Under the pieces are notes generated by a model, which had not been told where the DNA came from, did not search any database, and was given only the letters and a program-made list of their open reading frames with translations. Made by a program: the position numbers and the translations under genes. Positions 35,537-44,814 of a DNA stretch of 64,000 nt are shown here, piece after piece. This DNA comes from Deltaproteobacteria bacterium HGW-Deltaproteobacteria-6 (GTDB lineage Bacteria; Desulfobacterota; Syntrophia; Syntrophales; Smithellaceae), in NCBI GenBank assembly GCA_002840435.1, contig PHAT01000003.1, positions 1 through 64,000 on the forward strand. Reading direction: 5' to 3'. How positions within the stretch are numbered: the first letter of the stretch is position 1; each line of letters begins with the position of its first letter.

Positions 35537-36619
35537 TTATGCCTCGGTAAAGTCCGTGGGCGGACTTTTCAGGAGCTGTCGGAATTTAGATTTATCGTTG
35601 GCCTTGTTGTAAGCCTCTTCGCCACTGATCCACCCTTTATTGACAAGATCCATAATGGCGTCATCCAGGAGCTGCATGCCATATTTTTTACCGGTCTGCA
35701 TCATGGAAGGAATCTGGAAAGTTTTGGATTCGCGGATGAGGTTGCGAACCGCCGCAGTAGCAATCAGAATTTCCATCGCGGCGCAGCGCCCTTTCTTATC
35801 AATTCTTTTAAACAGAACCTGAGCGATGACTGCCCGCAAACCATCGGCCAGAGTGGAACGGATCTGCATCTGTTCACTGGAGGGGAATACTTCAATGATT
35901 CTGTCCACCGTCTTGGGCGCGCTGGTCGTGTGCAATGTGCCGAAAACCAGATGGCCGGTGGAGGCCGCCTCAACAGCCAGAGAGATCGTCTCCAGATCGC
36001 GCAATTCGCCGACCAGGATGATATCCGGATCTTCACGCAAAGCGCCGCGCAGCGCCGAACTGAATGTTTTGGTATGGACACCCACTTCCCGGTGGTTGAC
36101 AACGCAGCTCTGGCTCTGGTGGACAAATTCGATCGGATCTTCAACCGTGATAATATGGTCTTTGCGGGTCCGGTTTGCTTCATCGATGATGGCCGCAAGC
36201 GTTGTCGATTTACCGGAGCCGGTCGGTCCGGTGACCAGAATGAGACCGCGCGGCAGCTGGGCCAGTTTGGAACAAACCGTGGGCAGTGCCAGCTGTTCAC
36301 AGGTCAATATCGTGCTGGGAATTTCACGGAAGATGCCGGCGATCCCGTATTTCTGCTGGAAAAAATTTGCGCGGTAACGGGCCAGTCCGGGTATTTCATA
36401 GGCAAAATCAACATCCCCCGTTTCTTCAAATACCTTAATTTTATTTTCGGGCGTGATTTCATACAAAAGAAGCTTCAAACTTTCATTGGTGAGAACATCG
36501 TATTTGATGCGTTCGAGGTCTCCGCGTATTCTGATGACCGGCTGCTGGCCTGAAACAAGATGGAGGTCGGATGCACCCTGTTCATGCATCAACTGGAAAA
36601 AAGCGTCGATTTTTGCCAT
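35537..36619 (-). CDS. pilT: Type IV pilus retraction ATPase PilT
   Basis: A 360-aa motor for pilus retraction and twitching motility. Motifs: GASDLHL at the N-terminus, Walker A GPTGSGKST near residue 132, ITVEDPIEFVH, Walker B ILVGELRDLET and GTLHTTSAPKT. The AIRNLIRE signature of PilT appears as AVRNLIRE. First gene of a pilT-pilU-pseudo-receiver operon, behind GGGAG. No pilin or assembly genes are in the window. Confidence 0.93.
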   Translation of the reverse strand: MAKIDAFFQLMHEQGASDLHLVSGQQPVIRIRGDLERIKYDVLTNESLKLLLYEITPENKIKVFEETGDVDFAYEIPGLARYRANFFQQKYGIAGIFREIPSTILTCEQLALPTVCSKLAQLPRGLILVTGPTGSGKSTTLAAIIDEANRTRKDHIITVEDPIEFVHQSQSCVVNHREVGVHTKTFSSALRGALREDPDIILVGELRDLETISLAVEAASTGHLVFGTLHTTSAPKTVDRIIEVFPSSEQMQIRSTLADGLRAVIAQVLFKRIDKKGRCAAMEILIATAAVRNLIRESKTFQIPSMMQTGKKYGMQLLDDAIMDLVNKGWISGEEAYNKANDKSKFRQLLKSPPTDFTEA

Positions 36620-36830
36620 GGCTGTCTCCCGTGTATTTTATTTTAATCTAAAAAAAACGGTTATTATCAAGATTTCTTTGTCGAGCGGTCAATCCATCGC
36701 ATATCTGGTAATCCGATGATCTCCGACACGGGTGAGAGTATAGAAAAAACGGGTCTGTTTTGTCAAGCCAAGATTAAGATTTGCGAGGGGGGTTTGTTTT
36801 TTCAGCGCTCGTCCTTTCGCCAACTAATTC

Positions 36831-36859
36831 TTGACACTTGCGCAAACTATCTATATGCT
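36831..36859 (+). promoter_or_regulatory. Promoter of tRNA-Ala
   Basis: TTGACA (36831-36836), 17 bp, TATGCT (36854-36859), 18 bp before the tRNA. Confidence 0.8.
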
Positions 36860-36877
36860 CGCCACGTTTTTTCGGTC

Positions 36878-36953
36878 GGGGATGTAGCTCAGCTGGGAGA
36901 GCGCGGCGTTCGCAACGCCGAGGCCAGGAGTTCGATCCTCCTCATCTCCACCA
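36878..36953 (+). tRNA. tRNA-Ala, anticodon CGC
   Basis: A full cloverleaf of 76 nt with CCA encoded. Acceptor GGGGATG pairs with CATCTCC (one G-U), D stem GCTC/GAGC, anticodon stem CGGCG/CGCCG with loop TTCGCAA (anticodon CGC, reads GCG), T stem AGGAG/CTCCT with TTCGATC. Its 3' end is followed at once by an integrase gene and is the likely attachment site of the island. Confidence 0.95.
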
Positions 36954-36988
36954 AGACCTCATCCAATAAAGTCCAAAGAAGTCCACGA

Positions 36989-37013
36989 AACCCGCTTCCA
37001 GAGCGGGTTTTTT
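36989..37013 (+). terminator. Terminator of tRNA-Ala
   Basis: AACCCGCT (36989-36996) pairs with AGCGGGTT (37002-37009), 5-nt loop, followed by a T-run. Confidence 0.85.
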
Positions 37014-37131
37014 GTTGTTCTTTGTCCAATTACGTGCTATAAGATTTATCAACATCCGGCGTTTTTGGGGGTACAATTACCCAAAATACCCCCAGCATAA
37101 AAACAAGATACCCCCAAAACGAGGTAATCAC

Positions 37132-38364
37132 ATGCCACTCAATGAAGTGAAGGTCCGTAACGCAAAGCCGAAAGAAAAATCTTATAAGCTTTCTGACAGC
37201 GAAGGTCTTTATCTGTACATCACAGAAACGGGCGGCAAGCTATGGCGCTTCAAGTATCGCTTCGATAATGATGGCAAAGGGAAAAAAGAAAAATTACTCG
37301 CCTTCGGTAAATATCCCGAAGTAAACCTTTACGATGCACGTCAACGGCGCGACGATGCACGGAGGCTGCTTGCAAATAACGTTGATCCCGGCGCGGTTCG
37401 TAAGGCACAGAAACAGGCCAAGGTTGAAGAAACTGAAACCTTCGAGGTCATAGCCAGAGAATGGCACAACAAATTTAAAACAAAATGGGCGGAAGGCCAC
37501 GCTCTAAAATACATGCGGCGCCTGGAGCTTGATCTTTTCCCGTGGATTGGCAAACGGCCAATCAAGGATATTACAGCGCCGGAGTTATTGGCGGCAATAA
37601 GACGCACAGAAGCACGAGGCGCGATAGACGGGGCGCACCGGTTGAGAGGTATCTGCAATATGATATTTAGATATGCCACTGCCACCGGACGCGCCCGGCA
37701 CAATCTGGCGCAGGATCTAATAGGTTCAATACCACCTGCACAGAAAAGACATCTGGCAGCCATCACAGAGCCGAAGGAAGTCGCCAAGCTTCTCCGGGCT
37801 ATCGATGGTTATCATGGTTCGTTTATCGTGCGGTGTGCTCTCAGGCTATCGCCGCTTGTATTTGTCAGACCGGGCGAGCTTCGCCACATGGAGTGGAGCG
37901 AACTTGATTTTGAAAATGCCGAATGGAATATCCCAGCACACAAAATGAAACTCCGGTTGCCGCATATCGTACCTCTATCAAGGCAATCTCTTGAGATTCT
38001 GAACGAAGTAAAACCACTTACAGGCGGCGGGGTTTATGTTTTTCCAGGAAGGACATCGAGCAGACCGATGAGCAATAATGCGATATTGGCCGCGCTCCGA
38101 AATATGGGCTACACTGCGGAACAAATGACACCGCATGGCTTCCGGGCAATGGCGCGAACGATATTAGATGAAGTTTTGCAAGTCCGTGTTGATCTTATTG
38201 AGGCGCAATTAGCGCATAGAGTTCTTGACGTATTAGGCAGAGCCTATAATCGAACGAAACACTTGCCTGAACGCCGGAAGATGATGCAGACATGGGCTGA
38301 TTATCTAGATGGATTAAAGGTCGGGGCAAAGGTGATAGCCTTCCCGAAGGGAGGTTCAAAATGA
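37132..38364 (+). CDS. int: P4-type tyrosine integrase
   Basis: A 410-aa site-specific recombinase that would move the island into and out of tRNA-Ala. The N-terminal arm-binding DUF4102 domain (residues 1-90) starts MPLNEVKVRNAKPKEKSY. The catalytic set is complete: R246 (VRPGEL), H335 and R338 (PHGFR), H362 (AHRV) and nucleophile Y372 (RAYNRT). The start is ATG 37132 with GAGGT upstream; an upstream frame to 37012 overlaps the tRNA terminator. The stop overlaps the start of a 30-aa frame. Confidence 0.95.
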   Translation: MPLNEVKVRNAKPKEKSYKLSDSEGLYLYITETGGKLWRFKYRFDNDGKGKKEKLLAFGKYPEVNLYDARQRRDDARRLLANNVDPGAVRKAQKQAKVEETETFEVIAREWHNKFKTKWAEGHALKYMRRLELDLFPWIGKRPIKDITAPELLAAIRRTEARGAIDGAHRLRGICNMIFRYATATGRARHNLAQDLIGSIPPAQKRHLAAITEPKEVAKLLRAIDGYHGSFIVRCALRLSPLVFVRPGELRHMEWSELDFENAEWNIPAHKMKLRLPHIVPLSRQSLEILNEVKPLTGGGVYVFPGRTSSRPMSNNAILAALRNMGYTAEQMTPHGFRAMARTILDEVLQVRVDLIEAQLAHRVLDVLGRAYNRTKHLPERRKMMQTWADYLDGLKVGAKVIAFPKGGSK

Positions 38365-38453
38365 CGTTTACTGAAGAACTAAAGCGATGGCGTAAAATGA
38401 CGCCGGATGAGATAGTAAAAAAATGGATAATTTATTTTCTAACCGAGCAATAA
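38361..38453 (+). CDS. Small 30-aa protein coupled to the integrase
   Basis: ATG 38361 overlaps the integrase stop (ATGA), and GGGAGG is at the right distance inside the integrase end. The product is MTFTEELKRWRKMTPDEIVK plus ten residues. It looks translated, but no family is recognised. It could modulate excision. Confidence 0.5.
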   Translation: MTFTEELKRWRKMTPDEIVKKWIIYFLTEQ

Positions 38454-38479
38454 GTAGAAATGTGAACAGAGCACTACAG

Positions 38480-38516
38480 TTTTTGGAATCTATAGTACCA
38501 TTGTAGGTTCCAAAAA
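38480..38516. repeat. Inverted repeat downstream of the integrase
   Basis: TTTTTGGAA (38480-38488) pairs with TTCCAAAAA (38508-38516); the helix extends inward through CTA/TAG. It has A after the 3' arm rather than T, so it is not a standard terminator. Confidence 0.5.
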
Positions 38517-38602
38517 AATACATTATTGCAAACTATCTGGGTCAAAAACAGGTACCAAAGTAATTCCATTAAAAAGAATTTTTTGATGAAGGGCTTATTT
38601 AT

Positions 38603-39865
38603 ATGGTTGAGAACAATGATCCAAAAAAAGTTTTAGAAATGTACAAGCTCATTGAAGCACATCGCTATAGTGAGTCGTGCCTTCCAATTTATGATTTTCT
38701 AATTGAAGTACAAAACGAACTCCTAAGGAATGCGAAGAAAGATGTAAAAATAATTATAAATGAAGAAGATATTTTTAATCAGTGCAAAAGAGCCTCTTTT
38801 GCAGACTCTAATTATTTTGGGATAAGTGTTGTAATTACCAATAACATTATTGTGCCATTGTTTATAGCTGATGCAATCCTGAAATGCGAAGAAGAAGATG
38901 TGATTGAATGTGAATATTCATCAAACCCTAACTTGCAAGATATTAACAATGCCATTGAAATAGCATGGCATTTTATAAGAAATAATTATGCTTTCAAAGA
39001 TTTCAGTACGAAAGAAAAAACACTCGATCTTGTGCAATCGTTCTTTTTTTTAGATACAGTGACTGAAGATAATTATGATGCTTTTAAAAGATGTTTAGAA
39101 GATTGGATTCAAAGAGTAGAATCCTACGAAAAAAAGAATGATAAGGTTTGGAAAGTTGAAGAGTATTTTCGAGATGGCAATCGGCAAAAATTAGTTATAG
39201 AGATCCGTGAGTCAGAAAGATTATTAGAGAAATTGCTATTTACAATAGCCAAAGGCGAAAAATTTATAAGAGGATGTTTAATAGATATTGCAGAGGAATG
39301 GGAAGCGCAAAGATCAAGTCATAATTTAAAGAAAGTAGATGAACGAAGAGTGCTGTATGCCCGAGCACAAGTATCGTTATGGCCCGATGAAAGTTTGAAA
39401 GATAAGAAATTTATTTCAACTTTGAGAAACATGCAAATGGTTGATGATTACAGGGACAGGAAACTTACAATAAATATAGAAAAGGCTACAAATGAACTTC
39501 TTAAAATAGATAGAAATAAGAAGAATTATGGTCCCGGAAATAAAAAGCAAAAGAAATTTGTATTAACGATTGAGCATAAAAAACTTATAGAAAAAGCGAT
39601 ACCTGAAATACTGGTGATTTTAGATAAATTTTATCCTGTAAAAGATTCGACATACGAAGCCGAGGCTAAGAAATTTTCTGCCAATTGTATGGTATTAAAA
39701 TCATCAGATATGAATTTTGTTTGGAAATCCGTACGAGATGATAAGGGAAAAGTAGATTTAGCAAAGCGTATACTGGAAAAATATATTAAAAGAATTACCA
39801 ATGAAGATATTACACAAGATTCATTACAAAAATATTTATCTGGAAAATTAAGACATCAAGTATAA
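38603..39865 (+). CDS. Unknown 420-aa soluble protein of the island
   Basis: Not recognised. A charged, lysine-rich, mostly helical protein without signal peptide or membrane segment. The middle (about residues 185-300) is rich in E/K/R and may form long helices. The codon use is AT-rich and unlike the core genome. Start ATG 38603 follows AAGGG at about 9 nt. It stands alone between the integrase and the HTH genes. A role in defence or in DNA maintenance is possible, but there is no direct evidence. Confidence 0.7.
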   Translation: MVENNDPKKVLEMYKLIEAHRYSESCLPIYDFLIEVQNELLRNAKKDVKIIINEEDIFNQCKRASFADSNYFGISVVITNNIIVPLFIADAILKCEEEDVIECEYSSNPNLQDINNAIEIAWHFIRNNYAFKDFSTKEKTLDLVQSFFFLDTVTEDNYDAFKRCLEDWIQRVESYEKKNDKVWKVEEYFRDGNRQKLVIEIRESERLLEKLLFTIAKGEKFIRGCLIDIAEEWEAQRSSHNLKKVDERRVLYARAQVSLWPDESLKDKKFISTLRNMQMVDDYRDRKLTINIEKATNELLKIDRNKKNYGPGNKKQKKFVLTIEHKKLIEKAIPEILVILDKFYPVKDSTYEAEAKKFSANCMVLKSSDMNFVWKSVRDDKGKVDLAKRILEKYIKRITNEDITQDSLQKYLSGKLRHQV

Positions 39866-40026
39866 ATATTAAAATACATTAGATTTTTCCTTCCTTACCG
39901 AAAATCAATTATCAATAATTGGTTAGTCTGGATTATTCAACGACAGTTAAATAAACTCCTTTACGCGATTTTGGTTGGCCATAAACATCCCACAAAATTA
40001 AAAAACAAAGGAGGATTTAACAACTA

Positions 40027-40248
40027 GTGAGTCATAAAAATCTACCTACCGAAGGTTATTTGAGGTTGCATACAATACTGGGAACGAAAGAAATGCCAGC
40101 TATAATTCCTGTATCTCGCTCCACTTGGTATGCCGGAATTAAAAAGGGCATCTATCCTCGACCTTACCGACTATCAGCAAGAATAAGTGTCTGGAAGGTT
40201 GAAGATATTCGAGATCTGATCAATCAATCTAATACTGCAAAGGAATGA
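40027..40248 (+). CDS. AlpA-like HTH regulator / excisionase
   Basis: A 73-aa MerR-type helix-turn-helix protein. The core PVSRSTWYAGIKKGIYPRPYRLSARISVW is the AlpA/Prophage CP4-57 regulatory pattern, with residues 25-60 as the DNA-binding unit. It starts with GTG 40027, with AAAGGAGG 13 nt upstream. AlpA proteins activate P4-like integrases, which fits the integrase upstream. Confidence 0.85.
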   Translation: MSHKNLPTEGYLRLHTILGTKEMPAIIPVSRSTWYAGIKKGIYPRPYRLSARISVWKVEDIRDLINQSNTAKE

Positions 40249-40395
40249 AATATGATCAACCTTCCTAAATGCCAGACACAAGCAAATTGCTACTTGACGA
40301 AAGTACTCCGGCGTTCAGCGGTCACTTGTTAAAACAATAGGGTCACGGGTTTTTTTATAATAGTAATTGTAAATCATTTTAGGAGGTCTTGTGAC

Positions 40396-40692
40396 ATGAC
40401 GGAAAAAACAAATCAAGACAAATTGGCAAAAGTAAAACTCCCCGGGATAAAAACGGGTGAGCTTTTGGAAAAGATTTACTTAAGCGAAAAAGAAGTGGCG
40501 GCGATGACAGGAATCGCTATTGCAACCTTGCGAAATGATCGGCATTTAAGACGGGGTATTCATTACTGCAAAGTTGGGAAAAAGACTGTTAAATATCGAT
40601 GGGAGGATGTGAAATCATATATGGAGCAGTGCCTGATCACTTTTGATGAGAAGCAAAAAACATTCAAAAATGAATATTTAAAAACAACCTAA
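40396..40692 (+). CDS. HTH DNA-binding protein, excisionase-like
   Basis: A 98-aa protein with a MerR/excisionase-type motif: YLSEKEVAAMTGIAIATLRNDRHLRRGIHYCKVGKKTVKYRWEDV shortened here to its key parts, LSEKEVAAMTG and LRNDRHLRRG. It differs from the preceding AlpA-like protein. Start ATG 40396 is behind TAGGAGGT. It is 12 bp before the next gene, so the two are co-transcribed. Confidence 0.78.
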   Translation: MTEKTNQDKLAKVKLPGIKTGELLEKIYLSEKEVAAMTGIAIATLRNDRHLRRGIHYCKVGKKTVKYRWEDVKSYMEQCLITFDEKQKTFKNEYLKTT

Positions 40693-40704
40693 TAAGGATA
40701 AAAT

Positions 40705-41289
40705 ATGACAGATAAAATAACTTATTTTTCGGTCAATAATTTTCGATCAATAACTTTTAGTTCAGCGACATGGGACACAACAGGAAGAGCACACGAAGTT
40801 GCTATTGAATTCTTCAATAGACTACCCGATGACATAATAGATGACTTGGGTATAGTATTTAAGGAAGATCCTTTCTACGAAACAACTCTCCATATCCCGA
40901 TAGAGAAAGCCAACGCCATATCAAAAAAAAGAGGTCTGCCCTACCGATTTATTATCGACTTCTGGACCTTCAAGGAAGACTTGGTCGATGCATTTCTCCA
41001 TACTAATAATATTTTATGCTGGGATGTGATGAGTGAGTTACTGCGGACAAAGTACGGCATGGAAGATGACGCAAGTATTAAGTTTTCTTTTAATATTTGG
41101 GAACATTTTATAAACGAAATTCAAAAGAAGTTACTGAATTATGTTTTGCAGTATAGTGTAGAAATAGATGAGTTTGGTGGTCACCGAATCATCGTTAAAA
41201 ATCTATCAGCAGCACAAAAGGGAGCAAAAGACTTGATAATATCGATTGCTGAAGGATTTCTTGCTAATATTAAAAAAGTTGGAGAATAA
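40705..41289 (+). CDS. Unknown 194-aa protein
   Basis: Not recognised. Soluble, acidic, mixed alpha-beta by inspection, with no known motif. Start ATG 40705 follows AAGGA and lies 12 bp after the HTH gene. The C-terminal GHRIIVKNLSAAQKGAKDLI could be a folded beta-alpha unit. A role paired with the HTH protein is possible. Confidence 0.65.
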   Translation: MTDKITYFSVNNFRSITFSSATWDTTGRAHEVAIEFFNRLPDDIIDDLGIVFKEDPFYETTLHIPIEKANAISKKRGLPYRFIIDFWTFKEDLVDAFLHTNNILCWDVMSELLRTKYGMEDDASIKFSFNIWEHFINEIQKKLLNYVLQYSVEIDEFGGHRIIVKNLSAAQKGAKDLIISIAEGFLANIKKVGE

Positions 41290-41423
41290 AATGAATGTAG
41301 ATATCCATATTAGATCAATGCTCAATGTCTTCATTCCCGCAGCCCAGCGGCTTGTGGGCCGCCGTAAAACAGGTTGGTCCATTATTTGTTAAGGACATAT
41401 AACAATATATTCAATTATCTAAC

Positions 41424-41452
41424 TTGACTTGGTCGTATTTCTATTATGTAAT
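41424..41452 (+). promoter_or_regulatory. Predicted promoter of the SNF2 helicase
   Basis: TTGACT (41424-41429), 17 bp, TGTAAT (41447-41452); about 33 bp before the start codon. Confidence 0.65.
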
Positions 41453-41484
41453 GATAATGACAGAAAACAAGAGGAGTATGCATC

Positions 41485-44208
41485 ATGATATCAGATACGT
41501 TTTCTCATGACATCCGCCGGGCATTGAATTATCTGGCCAGTCGTTGCGACTACGCTCAAACCGCCGATGGCGTTGGATTCAATGGCTGCGACACAATCCT
41601 GGGCCATGCTTTGGTCGAAAAAGAACCTTGGACGGAACGCCAGCTACTGGCTGCGGCTGGCCTAGTCGTTAAGTATCAAAAACAATGGATTAGCAACATT
41701 AAACTTGATCTGAATGCAGTAAAAACCCTGCTGTCCAGTCGGCCAAAGGCAACCGAACGGCTCAAGAAGCGCGACTTAATCAAAGGCGAGATCTGGGTTG
41801 AAAGCAATCGCTTGTTTGTTAAAACGGACTACAATGAGAAGGTCCTCCATGTTATGCGCAGCCTCATAGGCTCACGCTGGGACAAGGAATCAAAGATTTG
41901 GTCAGCCGATTGTTGTTCTGAAAACGCCGCCGACGTCGAATCTCTTGCCCAGGAATTCGGTCTTACGCTCAACAAAACAGCCGAATGGAATAATTTTCAG
42001 AGAGTCCGGCAGGTCAAGGTTGACGGCAATGAGTTGATCATCAGCGGCGTCAATGCCCGCCGAGTGCGCGGTATGATCAATGAGATTGACGATGACAATC
42101 CTAGCGGTACCAGCGGCAGCGACGTGTCCTTTGGCTATCGCTTTCCCGACACCACCAGTTTTTCCATCCCCCTTAACTCTTGGAACGCTGGCAATGCATT
42201 GCTCTGGCTGAATGGGCTCGATGAGCACTCCTACCTCTCATGGGCGATCGAGTGTTGCGCCAAATTACTGTCAGAGCAGGTCGAACTTCTCCACCAGCGA
42301 GAGAGTGAGAACTATAGCCGCACGCAATCTTTGGCCCTTCCGGATGAGATCCGCGATTCGCTTGTTTCGACCTTGCCGCCCGACTTTGCGGCCAAACTGA
42401 TGCCGCATCAGTGGGTCGGCATCCAATCTATTGCGAAACACCATCAAGTCATCCTGGCTGATCAACAAGGACTCGGAAAGACAATCGAGATCCTGGGCGC
42501 CTTGGAATCGACTAAAGCCTACCCTGCCATTGTCGTCGCCCCCGCCACAGCACTTCTGAACTGGCGCGATGAAGTGGCGAGCTGGCTGCCGCAGCGAAAG
42601 GTTGCTGTCCTCGGCGGCAAAATCGCGAAGGCGGATAAAGGAGTGCCGCCAGAGCAGGCCCACATCATCATTCTCAACTATGAGATGTTCGGCAAAGAGA
42701 CGGATCGCCTAGCGATCACTCGTCCCGCGACTCTGGTGGCGGATGAGGCCCAATATCTTAAGGGCCACGATTCTGCGCGAACCAAAGCTGTCGCGTCTTT
42801 TTGCAAGGACAACAAGATTGGTAGGATCATCGCGTCGACCGGCACACCGGTCATGAACCGCCCAAGTGAACTGCTAACCATCTTGAAGCTGCTACCGGAG
42901 ATGCTCCAGGAACTCGGCGGCTTCTGGTACTTCGCCAAGCGATACTGCGCGGCCGTTCACTGCCGTGCTTATTTCGGTGGGTACTGGGATTTCTCCGGTG
43001 CGCAGAATCTCGGGGAACTCGCCAATAGGATTCGCGCAACGGGCCGGTTTGTCAGGCGCGAAAAAGCAGCGGTGCTCAAGGATCTGCCAGCAAAGCAGCA
43101 TGATTTTCTGCCGATCGAGATCCACAACCGCGACGAATACCAGAAAGCGACGCATGATTTCTCGGAATGGTTAAAGACAGTAATCAAGATTGACAAGAAG
43201 AAACACAATGATGATGAAAGTACCCAGTTGCAGATGGCGGCCAGGTGCCTTGGAATCGATGAGGATGACGAGTTCTTCGACCTTAATCATATCTATATTG
43301 CCAGCCAGTCGGATCGCGCCGACGCGCTCCGGCGGCTGACCGCACTGCGACAGCTTGCCGGGACAGGTAAGGTTCGGGCCGCAGTTAAGGTGATCCGCAA
43401 AATTGTTAATGACGAAAAACAGAAACTTGTTGTGTTTGCCTATCACATTGAGGTGCAGGACGCTCTGATTGCGGCGCTGGGTGCGGATGGGCAAAAACCG
43501 CTATCCATCAAGGGCGACATGACACTCAGTGAGCGACGCAAAGCTATCCATACCTTCCAGCACGACCCAGGGGCAAGGCTCATCATTTGCAGCCTCAAAG
43601 CCGCCCAAACGGCAATCACGCTGACCGCCGCCAAGCGGGCACTTGTGGTGGAACTGGATTGGACGCCCGGCGCACTGGACCAGGCTGAGGACCGCATTCA
43701 TCGAATAGGTCAGGTTGATCAGGTGGTGATCACATACCTCATTGCTGACGGCACTCTGGACCAGCGCATGGCAGAGATACTGGAACGCAAGCGAACGATT
43801 ATCAACAAGGTGTCCGGTGCTGCAATGTATGGATACAAGAAGGATGGCAAGCCCCGTATGCAGGCACCTGGTCCCGGGCGCAAAGCATTGACTACTACAG
43901 AACGCAAAGCACGACGCGCCGGGACTAAGGCGTTGTGGCAAACCAGGAACCTTGATTACATGCGCGATTATATGCGAGAACGACGCAAGAAAGACAAAAT
44001 CCGCGTTGCCCAGAATGTTATAGAGGAGTATAGGGACATTCGTAGCCTAGGTTACAAAGGTATGGTGCGCGAACTGAGTGAACAGTCTAGTCGCTACAGA
44101 TTTTCGAACTACCGAGAAGACATGCTGGCAGCTTACAAAACCGCACTGAAGGCACAGGCCGCGCTCAAAAAGTTGGGCATCGAGGAAACGATTGAACCGC
44201 CAGAATAG
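41485..44208 (+). CDS. SNF2-family DEAD/DEAH ATPase with HARP-like N-terminal part
   Basis: A 907-aa double-stranded DNA translocase. The N-terminal 280 residues include SRWDKESKIWSAD, which resembles the HARP substrate-binding domain of SMARCAL1-like remodellers. The motor has ILADQQGLGKT (motif I, about residue 330), LVADEAQYLKG (II), IASTGTPVMN (III) and a C-terminal helicase lobe ending in EDRIHRIGQ (VI). A basic tail (about 810-907) follows. It may act in fork remodelling or in defence; DISARM and others use SNF2-like proteins, but no methylase is present here. Its base composition is less AT-rich than its neighbours, so it may have come from another source. Confidence 0.9.
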   Translation: MISDTFSHDIRRALNYLASRCDYAQTADGVGFNGCDTILGHALVEKEPWTERQLLAAAGLVVKYQKQWISNIKLDLNAVKTLLSSRPKATERLKKRDLIKGEIWVESNRLFVKTDYNEKVLHVMRSLIGSRWDKESKIWSADCCSENAADVESLAQEFGLTLNKTAEWNNFQRVRQVKVDGNELIISGVNARRVRGMINEIDDDNPSGTSGSDVSFGYRFPDTTSFSIPLNSWNAGNALLWLNGLDEHSYLSWAIECCAKLLSEQVELLHQRESENYSRTQSLALPDEIRDSLVSTLPPDFAAKLMPHQWVGIQSIAKHHQVILADQQGLGKTIEILGALESTKAYPAIVVAPATALLNWRDEVASWLPQRKVAVLGGKIAKADKGVPPEQAHIIILNYEMFGKETDRLAITRPATLVADEAQYLKGHDSARTKAVASFCKDNKIGRIIASTGTPVMNRPSELLTILKLLPEMLQELGGFWYFAKRYCAAVHCRAYFGGYWDFSGAQNLGELANRIRATGRFVRREKAAVLKDLPAKQHDFLPIEIHNRDEYQKATHDFSEWLKTVIKIDKKKHNDDESTQLQMAARCLGIDEDDEFFDLNHIYIASQSDRADALRRLTALRQLAGTGKVRAAVKVIRKIVNDEKQKLVVFAYHIEVQDALIAALGADGQKPLSIKGDMTLSERRKAIHTFQHDPGARLIICSLKAAQTAITLTAAKRALVVELDWTPGALDQAEDRIHRIGQVDQVVITYLIADGTLDQRMAEILERKRTIINKVSGAAMYGYKKDGKPRMQAPGPGRKALTTTERKARRAGTKALWQTRNLDYMRDYMRERRKKDKIRVAQNVIEEYRDIRSLGYKGMVRELSEQSSRYRFSNYREDMLAAYKTALKAQAALKKLGIEETIEPPE

Positions 44209-44814
44209 CCGCTTTTTCTTGGTTATATTTGTCGAATGAATCTATATAAAATCTGCGCATAGCCGAATCTATTTATTTTGAAGATGAAATCAATAATCAA
44301 GGCTGCACTTTTTTGACAGCCAGTGTCTAATTAAATTTTATGACAACCATTTCTATAAGTCTCGACATTGGACAGCCCGCCGAATCAACGATTATCGCTC
44401 AAAAGAAAGCACTGGTTATCATTCGAGACTGTTTGTACAGATCGGCATGTATGACATCCGCTTTCCACCGCTTTAGACTATATTAAGACGGCAAGAAAAG
44501 GGGCGGTCGGCGGCTACTGACTAATCATAATAATGCAGCTTTCTCCTTGATAATCTCAATCGTTTGTCACGAAGCTAAATCATTATTTTCCATATTTCTT
44601 CTCGATTTGGCCAGACGGCAGCTTCCATGTGCCAAGACCAAACTTGTATTAATTTAGCATGATTTGCATCAGAAATCTGTTACAGCAGCGCAATGATACT
44701 TGCATAAGACTTTCAGAAAGTTATGTGTAAGTTTGGTTTTTACGAAATTACATTTAAGAAAATATTAGGCCGTTATTTATCAGGCATAATTCACCTAAGA
44801 AGTTTTTCTTATAA
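44209..44814. other. Intergenic region, about 600 bp, between convergent genes
   Basis: Nothing convincing. Short frames have no ribosome site. No clear terminator, repeat or RNA gene seen. Confidence 0.5.
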
